From Tumebacillus_A lipolyticus (GTDB taxonomy: Bacteria > Bacillota > Bacilli > Tumebacillales > Tumebacillaceae), in the NCBI RefSeq assembly GCF_042682745.1, contig NZ_JBHUIO010000008.1:248001-312000 (forward strand): 64,000 bases of DNA. Direction: 5' to 3'. Position numbers and translations under genes: made by a program. Below are positions 31,810 through 41,479 of the stretch, one piece after another. Within the stretch, counting starts at the first letter, position 1, and every line of letters starts with the position of its first letter. The notes beneath the pieces are model-generated. The model searched no databases. It was not told where the DNA came from and was given only the letters and a program-made list of their open reading frames with translations.

Positions 31810-34800
31810 ATGTCAACAGATGCAACTCCCGCATATCGAGGCTATCGTCTGCAAGCCCTGTATACCCTATATCGCATATTGAATTGTCCGAAGGAATCAA
31901 AATTAGTCTATCATCCAGAAGGGAATGAAGATTTATTCGTTTATGACGAGTCCCTGAGCAATCAAGAAGTCGTACAAATAAAAGCCTACAGTGCCCCCCT
32001 TAGACTTTCCGATTTCGCGCCTAGCAAGCGGCTGTCCTTCTTTAACCGGATTACTCCGCAGCTCATTGCCAACCCCGATCTAAAAGTTAAGATATTCAGT
32101 TTTGGAGATTTTGGACCTGAGCTGCTCGGCGCCCTCACGAACAACATGAAACTCCGTAACACCATAGCGAAAAAAATAAGCAAACATAAATTTGTAACTG
32201 AAGAGAATGCCCGTTTCATGCTTTCCAAGGTTAAACCAGAGCAAAGAGAAGAGCGCGCGATTCTCGAAGATGTTTTTAATAAACTCGGGCAAGCAATGAC
32301 CGGTGTTGACCCGGAACGAGCGTTTGAATTGCTTAACTTCTGGCTGTATCTTTGTGCGGAGCATAAGAAATCGATAACTCGAGAAGACGTAATAGAGAAG
32401 ATTAACAGCGTGGGTCGGTTTCTTTCAGAGCGGGCTGCTCAATATCAAGAATGGAATACTGTCATTGTTCCGATTGAAGACATCGACATTGACGAACGAT
32501 GGCAAGCAGAGCTATCAAATGAGTTCTATCAAGGGGTCTCGACACGCTACGAGCACATCTTAGCCAATCTTGATATCGCTCGATCTGAGAAATTAAAACA
32601 GATATCAGAAAAGCTCGATCTAAAACGCGTAGTAATCATTCACGGTGCTTCCGGACAAGGCAAGACAACTCTAGCCTATCGCTTCATAAAAGATTATTTG
32701 CCTAAAGAGTGGCGTTTTCGCGTCCAGAACGTTGAGAATAAAAAACATGCTCTAAGTCTCGCTACGGCTCTTACAGGTCATGCAAACGCAATGGGTATTC
32801 CACTAATTGTTTATTTGGATGTATCACCGAGTGATAACGAGTGGGTCGAACTGGTCAAACAACTGTCGGCACATCCCCATATTCGTGTACTAGTGACGGT
32901 AAGGGAGGAAGATTGGAAAAGAGCTAGCGTGACTGGGTACGAGTTTTCATTTTCAGAAATTGAACTCGTTCTTTCTAAAGACGAGGCTCAAGGTCTTTAC
33001 GATTCGTTCGTGGAGAAAAAAGGAGAATCCCCGTTTCTAAACTATGAGGAAGCATGGCAGCGTTTTGGCGGAGAAGGTCCATTATTGGAGTTTGTTTACT
33101 TGATTACTCAAGGGACAACACTTCGTGAACGCCTCGAAAAACAAATCATGTTTCTAGTAAAGGAAGCCGAGAATGGTGATATTAGTTCCTCTACTCTCCA
33201 ATTGCTGCTTCTAGTGGCCGTTGCTTCCGCATATGAGTCGCGCATTGAGGTGCGACCGCTTATCAAGCATCTCGGGATTTCGATTCCAGGAGCAGTATTC
33301 CGTCGTCTCGAACAAGAATATTTGATCCGTATTTCAAATCAATCCACGCTCGTCCAAGGCCTGCATCCAATCCGTTCAGAAATCTTAGTAGAGCTGTTAA
33401 GCACAGTTCTGTTTGAATCATGGCTTGAGACCGTTCAGTCATGCTTCCCATTGATTTTTGAAGAGGATGTAGAGGGCTTCTTAATGCGGTCCTTCTCTCG
33501 AAGGCAAGAAGAGACTGAGAAGTTATTGGAGACTCTCTCTACCTACTCTCCTCAAAGCTGGGCGGCCTATGCAGGTGTAACTCGAGCTCTGATCTGGCTT
33601 GGACTCGCTCGATACATAGAAGAGAACGAATCATTATTAAATGACGCCTTCGCAAGAGTAGGAAGTGGTTTTACTCTAGTCATAGACATCGACGTAACCA
33701 ATATTCTTGAAGGGTATTCTGAATCATTTTTGAACTACTTTAAAGATCACATACCTGAAAGCGGGTTCGATGAACTACGTGATCTAAGGGCACGCCAGAC
33801 GGATAAGGATCGAGTATTCCGATTTGCAAAAGATTGGTTAATTACTCGCACCTCACTTCCTACAGCGCCGAAGAAAGAAGAAGACTGGATTGGAGTTGCT
33901 TACTGTGGTTTCTGGCTTGGGAGATTCCAGGAGACATGCCAAATAACGAACATCTTTACATTAGAATTATTCGACCAAGCACTTAGTGTGTTATCCACCG
34001 AGACCCTATCTAACTTCATGTATGGTGTACACACAGCCCGACCAGAGGTCTTCATAAAATGGTTTGACCTGAAACGTAACCTATTAGTCGAAAAATACTG
34101 TGAAGAGACACTCACATTCCGTCTGCAAGATGACAAAGTTACAATTACACCACACTTTGTAATTAATGCTGAGTCATCACCTAAAAATAAACTGGCGACT
34201 GGATATGCGGACTTCAATAAGGAAGATCATATACATAATGAAACAATGTCGAGACTTCATTTACTTCGACGGATGTTTCCTCACCGTGAACAGTACGCTT
34301 CTAAAGGATACGGGCATCGATGGGTTAACCTATCTACTGAGTACAATTTTGATCCAACTGAGAAAAACATCCGGCATGATCGATTTGGGAATGAATGGAT
34401 GACGAACATAAACGCCACCTTCCGCAGGCTCATCGAAAAGAAATTCCGTACGCAAACGTGGCAAGAATATGCCGACCAAGTCATTGCCTTTCGAAAGTCT
34501 ATCGCTTCCCAATGCAGAGAATTAGAGGACGCACTTCAAGAATACTATAAGAAAAGAGAACCTAACGCCTTACTTGATCGATTGGACATAAACAAACTCG
34601 ACGAGGTGAGAACCTCCTTTAGCCATACCCCCTCCTTCCCGTTAGTAGCAGTCGACGAATGGGGGCTCGCAGGAGAAGTTCCTGCCAACTCCGACAACAA
34701 TCAATTTGGATACAGCTTGAAGCAAAAAATGCTTGCAAACGAAAAGTATATCCCCTATCGAAAGTATTTTGCAGATTATTCCGGAGCATTTTCCAATTTT

Positions 34801-35991
34801 TTCAGTCAATGTCATCATGTCCTCGCTGTTAATTCCGCGATTGGTCAAGGTAAGAACAAAGACCAAGTTCGGCGTTTTGCTTTGCAAAACGGAATACGTA
34901 CTGATCTGGATCACATATCCATGGCTAACTTAGCAGCTGCTTGTAAAGTTCTCTTCAGCTTGCAAAGGGAGTTCAGAATGCATTTTGAGCATCTTGTGGA
35001 CGAACAGACTCTGCAAAGTCTTGAACACCAAGAAAAGCGAATACTGACTCGATTCGCTCCCATTTGGTATTTCTTTGCTTTTCAACCGGAACAAACGGAA
35101 AAGAACGCTTCCCAAGTGTTTGCTTCCGTCTTTGAACGCACGAAAAGTAATTTCATCAAACAGCTAAGCAAAGAACTTCGTTTTAACTCCGACATCACCC
35201 GAAAACTATCTGTCCTTGTAAAAGAAGTCTCTTTCAAAGGTGAAAACGCGGTCTGTATAGCAGTTGACCATCAGGACGTCCCTATCGATCAAGATATGCT
35301 CAGACCTGTGTACATTACGATTTGTAACGTTCTATCTCAATCAAGTGATAAACGAATACAACAGTTCGTACTGGACATGCATTGGTCTTACATTGTCGTA
35401 GTACCTTTGTTGGAAGGCAAGAAAATAAACAATGCCGTTTGGGAAATCAATCTGCTGTCACATCTCTTAGATACAGATCGTACACCAAGTTGGTGGAATC
35501 TCTTCCCCATCGAGGTTTCAGAGGAATGGTTGGCAACTCTCAAACTTCATATGTGGCACCACCCTCGTCTTGACATTGTCTATGATATGACGAAGGAGAT
35601 CGTCAATGTCATGAGCCATTTAAATCATCTTTATGATGTCATGTCTATGTCTAAAATAGATGAAGAAAGAGAGGGTGCATACCGCCGGTATATAGAGAGT
35701 GTGGTACATCTTATTGAGCAATCAAATAAGAAAGTCCTCTCATCCATATTGAGAGTATCCAAAGTTCTAACGGAACGCAATGGTCTACTCGTTTCAAATC
35801 AGTCAAGAGCCGTACTTGAACTCACAAACTCTTTGATAGATACCTTGCAATACACGGAAGACATCCCTGTAGAGCAGCACACGCTTGAAATTTGGCTTGA
35901 ATCCATCGAACAAGCCTTCGAGCTGGCAGGTCTGTTGTCGATGCACTGGACCCTTTATGTGATGCAAGAAGAGCAAAAAACCCATCTATAG
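31810..35991 (+). CDS. Cap4-like nuclease / STAND-type NTPase, candidate anti-phage protein
   Basis: 1393 residues. The first 75 resemble the DUF4297/Cap4 dsDNA nuclease: GYRLQALYTLYRIL, then Glu40-Asp41 in GNEDLFVYD and Gln56-x-Lys58 in VVQIKAY, a PD-(D/E)xK-type core. A linker leads to a P-loop NTPase with Walker A HGASGQGKTT (about 278-287), Walker B PLIVYLDVSP (Asp about 337) and RVLVTVREEDW, as in STAND/NACHT-like ATPases. About 900 residues of mostly helical sequence follow without a family I recognise, probably the sensor. N-terminal nuclease, central STAND ATPase and long C-terminal sensor is the plan of Avs-type anti-phage proteins. AAAGGGTGG precedes the ATG. It is a single-gene unit beside the CRISPR array. 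Confidence 0.82.
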   Translation: MSTDATPAYRGYRLQALYTLYRILNCPKESKLVYHPEGNEDLFVYDESLSNQEVVQIKAYSAPLRLSDFAPSKRLSFFNRITPQLIANPDLKVKIFSFGDFGPELLGALTNNMKLRNTIAKKISKHKFVTEENARFMLSKVKPEQREERAILEDVFNKLGQAMTGVDPERAFELLNFWLYLCAEHKKSITREDVIEKINSVGRFLSERAAQYQEWNTVIVPIEDIDIDERWQAELSNEFYQGVSTRYEHILANLDIARSEKLKQISEKLDLKRVVIIHGASGQGKTTLAYRFIKDYLPKEWRFRVQNVENKKHALSLATALTGHANAMGIPLIVYLDVSPSDNEWVELVKQLSAHPHIRVLVTVREEDWKRASVTGYEFSFSEIELVLSKDEAQGLYDSFVEKKGESPFLNYEEAWQRFGGEGPLLEFVYLITQGTTLRERLEKQIMFLVKEAENGDISSSTLQLLLLVAVASAYESRIEVRPLIKHLGISIPGAVFRRLEQEYLIRISNQSTLVQGLHPIRSEILVELLSTVLFESWLETVQSCFPLIFEEDVEGFLMRSFSRRQEETEKLLETLSTYSPQSWAAYAGVTRALIWLGLARYIEENESLLNDAFARVGSGFTLVIDIDVTNILEGYSESFLNYFKDHIPESGFDELRDLRARQTDKDRVFRFAKDWLITRTSLPTAPKKEEDWIGVAYCGFWLGRFQETCQITNIFTLELFDQALSVLSTETLSNFMYGVHTARPEVFIKWFDLKRNLLVEKYCEETLTFRLQDDKVTITPHFVINAESSPKNKLATGYADFNKEDHIHNETMSRLHLLRRMFPHREQYASKGYGHRWVNLSTEYNFDPTEKNIRHDRFGNEWMTNINATFRRLIEKKFRTQTWQEYADQVIAFRKSIASQCRELEDALQEYYKKREPNALLDRLDINKLDEVRTSFSHTPSFPLVAVDEWGLAGEVPANSDNNQFGYSLKQKMLANEKYIPYRKYFADYSGAFSNFFSQCHHVLAVNSAIGQGKNKDQVRRFALQNGIRTDLDHISMANLAAACKVLFSLQREFRMHFEHLVDEQTLQSLEHQEKRILTRFAPIWYFFAFQPEQTEKNASQVFASVFERTKSNFIKQLSKELRFNSDITRKLSVLVKEVSFKGENAVCIAVDHQDVPIDQDMLRPVYITICNVLSQSSDKRIQQFVLDMHWSYIVVVPLLEGKKINNAVWEINLLSHLLDTDRTPSWWNLFPIEVSEEWLATLKLHMWHHPRLDIVYDMTKEIVNVMSHLNHLYDVMSMSKIDEEREGAYRRYIESVVHLIEQSNKKVLSSILRVSKVLTERNGLLVSNQSRAVLELTNSLIDTLQYTEDIPVEQHTLEIWLESIEQAFELAGLLSMHWTLYVMQEEQKTHL

Positions 35992-36013
35992 ATGCCTGCT
36001 TTCAGATCATCGC

Positions 36014-36046
36014 GAAACCCACGTAAAAAACGAGGGTTTCTTTTTT
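36014..36046 (+). terminator. terminator of the nuclease/NTPase gene
   Basis: GAAACCC pairs with GGGTTTC and is followed by six T, 22 bp past the stop. Confidence 0.75.
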
Positions 36047-36174
36047 ATTGCATTCACATATTGTGTTACTACCACCTTATGCTGACTGAAAATTGACCGA
36101 GCCTAATGTCCTTAATGGTGAAGGATAAAATGGCCGAGTGCTCATAGCGAATCATGAAATGGAAAACGGGAGAA

Positions 36175-36720
36175 TCAAGTCAATTCTCCTGCGGTCACCC
36201 GTATTACCAAGTGGTCGTCAATGATCTGGTACTTGTTCAACGCGCCAAAAATCAAACTATGTATTATCGCATTATTCACCAAGCGGACTGCACCTCTTGA
36301 ATAACGGTAGATTTCATCGACCTCACCGTCCGAGAAATTATCTCGACTGACGCTGGCATATTCCAAATGACGATCCATGTACGCCCCAACTTGTGCGCGG
36401 TCGTAGTGTACCAGTTTGCATTGCAGATCAATCCTTCGCCGAAACGGCATGAACATCTGTAATTGAAGGCGATCCCACAGTTCATTTTGTCCGACAAGGA
36501 TCAGTGCCATCGGGCTATGGGCATCCATTTTGAAGTTGAGCAAAAACCTTACTTCTTCGAACATTTCTTTGTCCAATAAATGCGCTCCATCGACACAAGC
36601 AATGAACTCCTCGCATCAGTTTAATCTCCCAATGCTGTTGCCGCTTGCTGTCTCATCAATAATACTTCGCTTCACCCCTCAATTGTTCGAGCAATCCCTT
36701 GTAAAAATGGCGAGGCCTTA
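36175..36720 (-). pseudogene. remnant of a transposon AAA ATPase (ExeA/TniB-like)
   Basis: On the minus strand the frame from about 36620 reads through a degenerate Walker B (CVDGAHLLDKEMFEEVRFLL), then LILVGQNELWDRLQ, FRRRIDLQCKL and YSRGAVRLVNNAI to the stop at 36175. This is the C-terminal half of the ATPase that accompanies some DDE transposases. Upstream, the same family is recognisable in broken form (KGLLEQLRGEAKYY, then a stop, near 36660-36720). The Walker A part and any transposase are gone. It is a dead mobile-element fragment. The 36047-36174 gap shows nothing further that I can support. Confidence 0.75.
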
Positions 36721-36808
36721 GCTTCGAATCGGATAGATTCAGCAATTTATTTATATCTCGATGTTTCCATTTCATCTGCGAGCCGGGATGCATTTGCTTA
36801 TCTTCTTT

Positions 36809-39800
36809 ATTTCAATCCTCACCCAACACGAAGGTTAGATGTTTGGATCTTCCGAATGTATGTCCCAGTGTTTCAGTAGAGTTTCAACCCTCATCTAGTC
36901 CTTAGACTAGATGCTAGTTCACGGTTTGAGCAATCGCGACTCCGAGAGCGGCGATTCAATCCTCATTCAATCCTCATTCAATCCTCATTCAATCCTCATT
37001 CAATCCTCATTCAATCCTCATTCAATCCTCATTCAATCCTCATTCAATCCTCATTCAATCCTCATTCAATCCTCATTCAATCCTCATCCAATCCTTTGAC
37101 TGGATGCTAGTCTGGCGGGAAACGGCGGACGTCTTGAGAGATCGTTTCAATCCGCATCCAGTCTTTAGACTGGATGTTACCGAATAGATAAAGAATCCTC
37201 AAAGATCCTGACAAGTTTCAATCCGCATCCAGTCCTTAGACTGGATGCTACAAGGTTCAGTCCGGTTGTCTCTCCTAATGTTACGTTTCAATCCTCATCC
37301 AGTACTTAGACTGGATGCTAGGTCTGCGGGTCGAGCGATCTGGATCGGGTGCCTTTCTGTTTCAATCCTCATCCAGTACTTAGACTGGATGCTAGAGGAC
37401 AACGCGGCATCACCACCACGTAAGACACTTTGCGTTTCAATCCTCATCCAGTACTTAGACTGGATGCTAGTCGGGTGATCCGGATCAGCGGCGCGCATGA
37501 ACAAGTTTCAATCCTCATCCAGTACTTAGACTGGATGCTAGACAAGCATCCGCTCGGCGGCGCGCCGGGCAAGAAGGTTTCAATCCTCATCCAGTACTTA
37601 GACTGGATGCTAGTGTAGCTGCTTACCCGATACACCGGGACGAGACCGTTTCAATCCTCATCCAGTCTTTAGACTGGATGCTAGCTCCAACTTGCTGTAT
37701 CTTTTTGTTTCACGCGCTGTTTCAATCCTCATCCAGTCTTTAGACTGGATGCTAGACCTCAGACGCGTTTTACTTGCACCGCTTGTAAAACGTTTCAATC
37801 CTCATCCAGTCTTTAGACTGGATGCTAGATGCAGACCGCGGCCGTTCACCGCATGCATCGAGAGTTTCAATCCTCATCCAGTCTTTAGACTGGATGCTAG
37901 ACGAGTCCAAGGGCTTGTACTGCGAGCAGGCGGCGGTTTCAATCCTCATCCAGTCTTTAGACTGGATGCTAGAGGGCGCCGTCGGTGAGCGAGCCGCTCA
38001 GGAAGAAGTTTCAATCCTCATCCAGTCTTTAGACTGGATGCTAGGCTAGAGTTTCACAATGCGTTTCGACGCTCGTCTCGGGATGTTTCAATCCTCATCC
38101 AGTCTTTAGACTGGATGCTAGAGGGTAACACTGTGCGGCTCCACACGCTTCAAGTACGTTTCAATCCTCATCCAGTCTTTAGACTGGATGCTAGAAACCG
38201 CAAGCTGGCGGGGGAAAGTAACACGTTACAGGTTTCAATCCTCATCCAGTCTTTAGACTGGATGCTAGTCGATCTGCCTCCTCTTTCTTACTAAGGCTGT
38301 AGGTTTCAATCCTCATCCAGTCTTTAGACTGGATGCTAGCTTTTGCAATGCTCGAGCATCGCTAATCTTCATTGTTTCAATCCTCATCCAGTCTTTAGAC
38401 TGGATGCTAGAGACGATTGCCTGCAACATCGCTGAGGATGACAAGTCGTTTCAATCCTCATCCAGTCTTTAGACTGGATGCTAGTATCCGACGATGGAGT
38501 TTGAGTTTTCTTGGGCTGATGTTTCAATCCTCATCCAGTCTTTAGACTGGATGCTAGTTCCGAGATCGATCACTTCTTTCGGATTATCTTTAGTTTCAAT
38601 CCTCATCCAGTCTTTAGACTGGATGCTAGATGCAGGCCTATTCAACTTTGCTGGCAAGCCGACGTGTTTCAATCCTCATCCAGTCTTTAGACTGGATGCT
38701 AGGTTCGACCCCCTTCCCGATCACCTCAGATAACGGGTTTCAATCCTCATCCAGTCTTTAGACTGGATGCTAGTCTGCACACGCCACCAGCTCCCCCTGC
38801 ATCAAGCGTTTCAATCCTCATCCAGTCTTTAGACTGGATGCTAGGATCGGGCGCACGCCCCAAACACAGAACGGAATTGTTTCAATCCTCATCCAGTCTT
38901 TAGACTGGATGCTAGAGTCCTTGCACCCACGGCACTTGGTTCCGCAGTCCGCCGCGTGTTTCAATCCTCATCCAGTCTTTAGACTGGATGCTAGACCTTG
39001 CTCCTTTTTCAACTGCCAGCACTTTGCGCGTTTCAATCCTCATCCAGTCTTTAGACTGGATGCTAGAGTTTCAGGACGTGGTGGACTTGGGGGAGTTTGG
39101 TGTTTCAATCCTCATCCAGTCTTTAGACTGGATGCTAGAAATCGATGATCCCACCGATGACGGTCAATACGCCAGTTTCAATCCTCATCCAGTCTTTAGA
39201 CTGGATGCTAGTCGCCCTGTACCGTGGTGTAAGTCTTGGTCAATACGTTTCAATCCTCATCCAGTCTTTAGACTGGATGCTAGTTGTCCGTTATCGCGAT
39301 CGCAAGGCGGCTAGGAAATGTTTCAATCCTCATCCAGTCTTTAGACTGGATGCTAGTCGCATCCCTGCTCATACAACTCCTCCAGCTGCACCGAGTTTCA
39401 ATCCTCATCCAGTCTTTAGACTGGATGCTAGTCTTCTGCGCCGCCTCCTCGATCGAGTAGCCTGCCTGTTTCAATCCTCATCCAGTCTTTAGACTGGATG
39501 CTAGGGTGCAGCAGCGAAGATTGGTTTATAGACCGATTCGTTTCAATCCTCATCCAGTCTTTAGACTGGATGCTAGGGAGGTGAAATTTCCCTTTAAAGA
39601 GGTGTCAAATGTTTCAATCCTCATCCAGTCTTTAGACTGGATGCTAGAGCACTCCGGCGTCGTGCAGATCGCACCATTCGAGTTTCAATCCTCATCCAGT
39701 CTTTAGACTGGATGCTAGCGGTCGACATCGCTTGTCGCAGCAGGCGCTCGATGTTTCAATCCTCATCCAGTCTTTAGACTGGATGCTAGTCTCGCTCACC

Positions 39801-40948
39801 CCGCTTAGTAGATTCGCACGGGCAGTTTCAATCCTCATCCAGTCTTTAGACTGGATGCTAGACACCCGCCATTTTCAATTGTCGCTTATAGAAAGCTGTT
39901 TCAATCCTCATCCAGTCTTTAGACTGGATGCTAGCTCGTAGAGATGAGCGAGGCGTCCGCGCGGGGGACTAGCGTTTCAATCCTCATCCAGTCTTTAGAC
40001 TGGATGCTAGTGGTACACTTAATAACTGTTGTCACGCTGTTAACTTGTTTCAATCCTCATCCAGTCTTTAGACTGGATGCTAGGACAGAAACTGTGCTAT
40101 TATTACTTTGTAAACACGTTTCAATCCTCATCCAGTCTTTAGACTGGATGCTAGATAAAGCCGGTCGCTGACTGCGATGCTCATAATCTCGTTTCAATCC
40201 TCATCCAGTCTTTAGACTGGATGCTAGAAAGCGGTAAACGCTTGGGATGCGATCGTCATCTGGTTTCAATCCTCATCCAGTCTTTAGACTGGATGCTAGC
40301 GCCCCCGCAGGGTGGGGGAGGACTCCCGCAAGAGTTTCAATCCTCATCCAGTCTTTAGACTGGATGCTAGGATTGCAGCTCATGCTGCTGTCGAGGAACT
40401 TTTCTTGTTTCAATCCTCATCCAGTCTTTAGACTGGATGCTAGTTCTTCTTCAAGCAGTGGGGCGAATGGGATGACAGTTTCAATCCTCATCCAGTCTTT
40501 AGACTGGATGCTAGGTCGAGCTCCCGATCTTGGGCGGGTGCGATGAGGCGTTTCAATCCTCATCCAGTCTTTAGACTGGATGCTAGAAGATCGACCTTGT
40601 TGTTCTCCGCAAACCGCTGATAGTTTCAATCCTCATCCAGTCTTTAGACTGGATGCTAGATCTCGGCGATCTCCACTTGCAAGGCTAATACCGTTTCAAT
40701 CCTCATCCAGTCTTTAGACTGGATGCTAGTATCCATCTTCGTTCCGAGCTCGACCACTTTGGTCAGTTTCAATCCTCATCCAGTCTTTAGACTGGATGCT
40801 AGACAATTGACTTGAACAGATCTGCTTCCGCGCGTCGTGTTTCAATCCTCATCCAGTCTTTAGACTGGATGCTAGAACCCACAGCACCTCTTTCCCCAAA
40901 AATGTCGATAGGTTTCAATCCTCATCCAGTCTTTAGACTGGATGCTAG
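36809..40948 (-). CRISPR. large CRISPR array without adjacent cas genes
   Basis: There are 53 repeats of 37 bp, the first at 37144 and the last at 40912-40948, with spacers of about 33-42 bp (mostly 34-36), plus a decayed trailer at 36809-37143. Plus-strand repeats start GTTTCAATCCTCATCCAG and end GACTGGATGCTAG, with a 9-bp stem around TTTA. Read on the minus strand they end in GGATTGAAAC, the usual crRNA 5'-tag end, so transcription runs right to left. Repeats at the left differ: CCGCATCC in the first two, then GTACTTAG in five (37285-37613). From 37648 on all look identical. That polarity puts the leader on the right. The type cannot be set without cas genes. Confidence 0.97.
36954..37085. 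repeat. twelve tandem copies of an 11-bp CRISPR-repeat segment
   Basis: ATTCAATCCTC is repeated twelve times without error (132 bp), followed by ATCCAATCCTTTGACTGGAT and GCTAG to 37110. The block begins exactly where the next CRISPR repeat is due (73 bp after the one at 36881), so it is one repeat whose 5' part has expanded. Confidence 0.95.
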
Positions 40949-41220
40949 GGCTCGCGAAATTGGCCTTGTGGTGACGGGCTTTTCAGTACCATTTGCGCGA
41001 ACCTCCGTTTCATGTGTCATTCTCCTCTCACAGTTGCAGGCTGATCTTCCCACAAACCCTTGTGGGACAAAGCTTCAAGGACGATCGCGAACCCCTTGGG
41101 GTTTTCGCCCCCACATGGGGTTCGCGCAAAACGCGGCTTTTCCACCTAAAGTCTGCCGCAACGTCATCCAAGTCTCCTCACTCATCCCGCACTTCATACA
41201 TCTCCCATAAGGAGATGAAC
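40949..41220 (-). promoter_or_regulatory. presumed CRISPR leader with stacked inverted repeats
   Basis: This region abuts the most conserved end of the array. It contains two clear inverted repeats: CCCACAA/TTGTGGG (41049-41066) and CGCGAACCCC/GGGGTTCGCG (41086-41126). On the minus strand a 24-codon frame from an ATG at 41022 (GAGAGGAG just upstream) ends in the TAG of the first repeat; this may be chance. The region 41221-41363 holds frames of low-complexity Pro/Ser/Arg composition that I do not accept as genes. Confidence 0.6.
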
Positions 41221-41363
41221 AATTCAATGGCTCTTCCACAATCGGAACGTTCCAAAAATAACAGATCTTCCCTATCCCCTACTGTATTCTTCGCCGACCT
41301 CCCAACCACCTTCGCCACGCGCAAACCGAATCGACTTGCCCCCCTCCCCCTGCTCAAACCACA

Positions 41364-41402
41364 CAAAAAAAGAGCGCCTACACCGAACCTCCGCGTAGGC
41401 AC
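41364..41402 (-). terminator. terminator of the flotillin operon
   Basis: On the minus strand GTGCCTACGC pairs with GTGTAGGCGC (with G-U pairs) and is followed by seven T. Confidence 0.8.
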
Positions 41403-41479
41403 CCTTCCAACCCTATGTTCAAGAGAACACCTCAGAGCAAACTCTCCGCCCCTTCAGCTTCTCCCTCATTCACATCAGA

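Noticed and set aside
36175..36576. Intact ATPase gene of 133 codons
   Set aside because: It lacks Walker A, and the same family continues upstream with stops, so it is a broken remnant.
36911..40546. Open frames across the array encoding repeated SILIQSLDWML or FNPHPVFRLDAR peptides
   Set aside because: They are translations of the CRISPR repeats, whose 37-bp unit plus 34-36-bp spacer often keeps frame. They have no ribosome sites and no protein-like spacer content.
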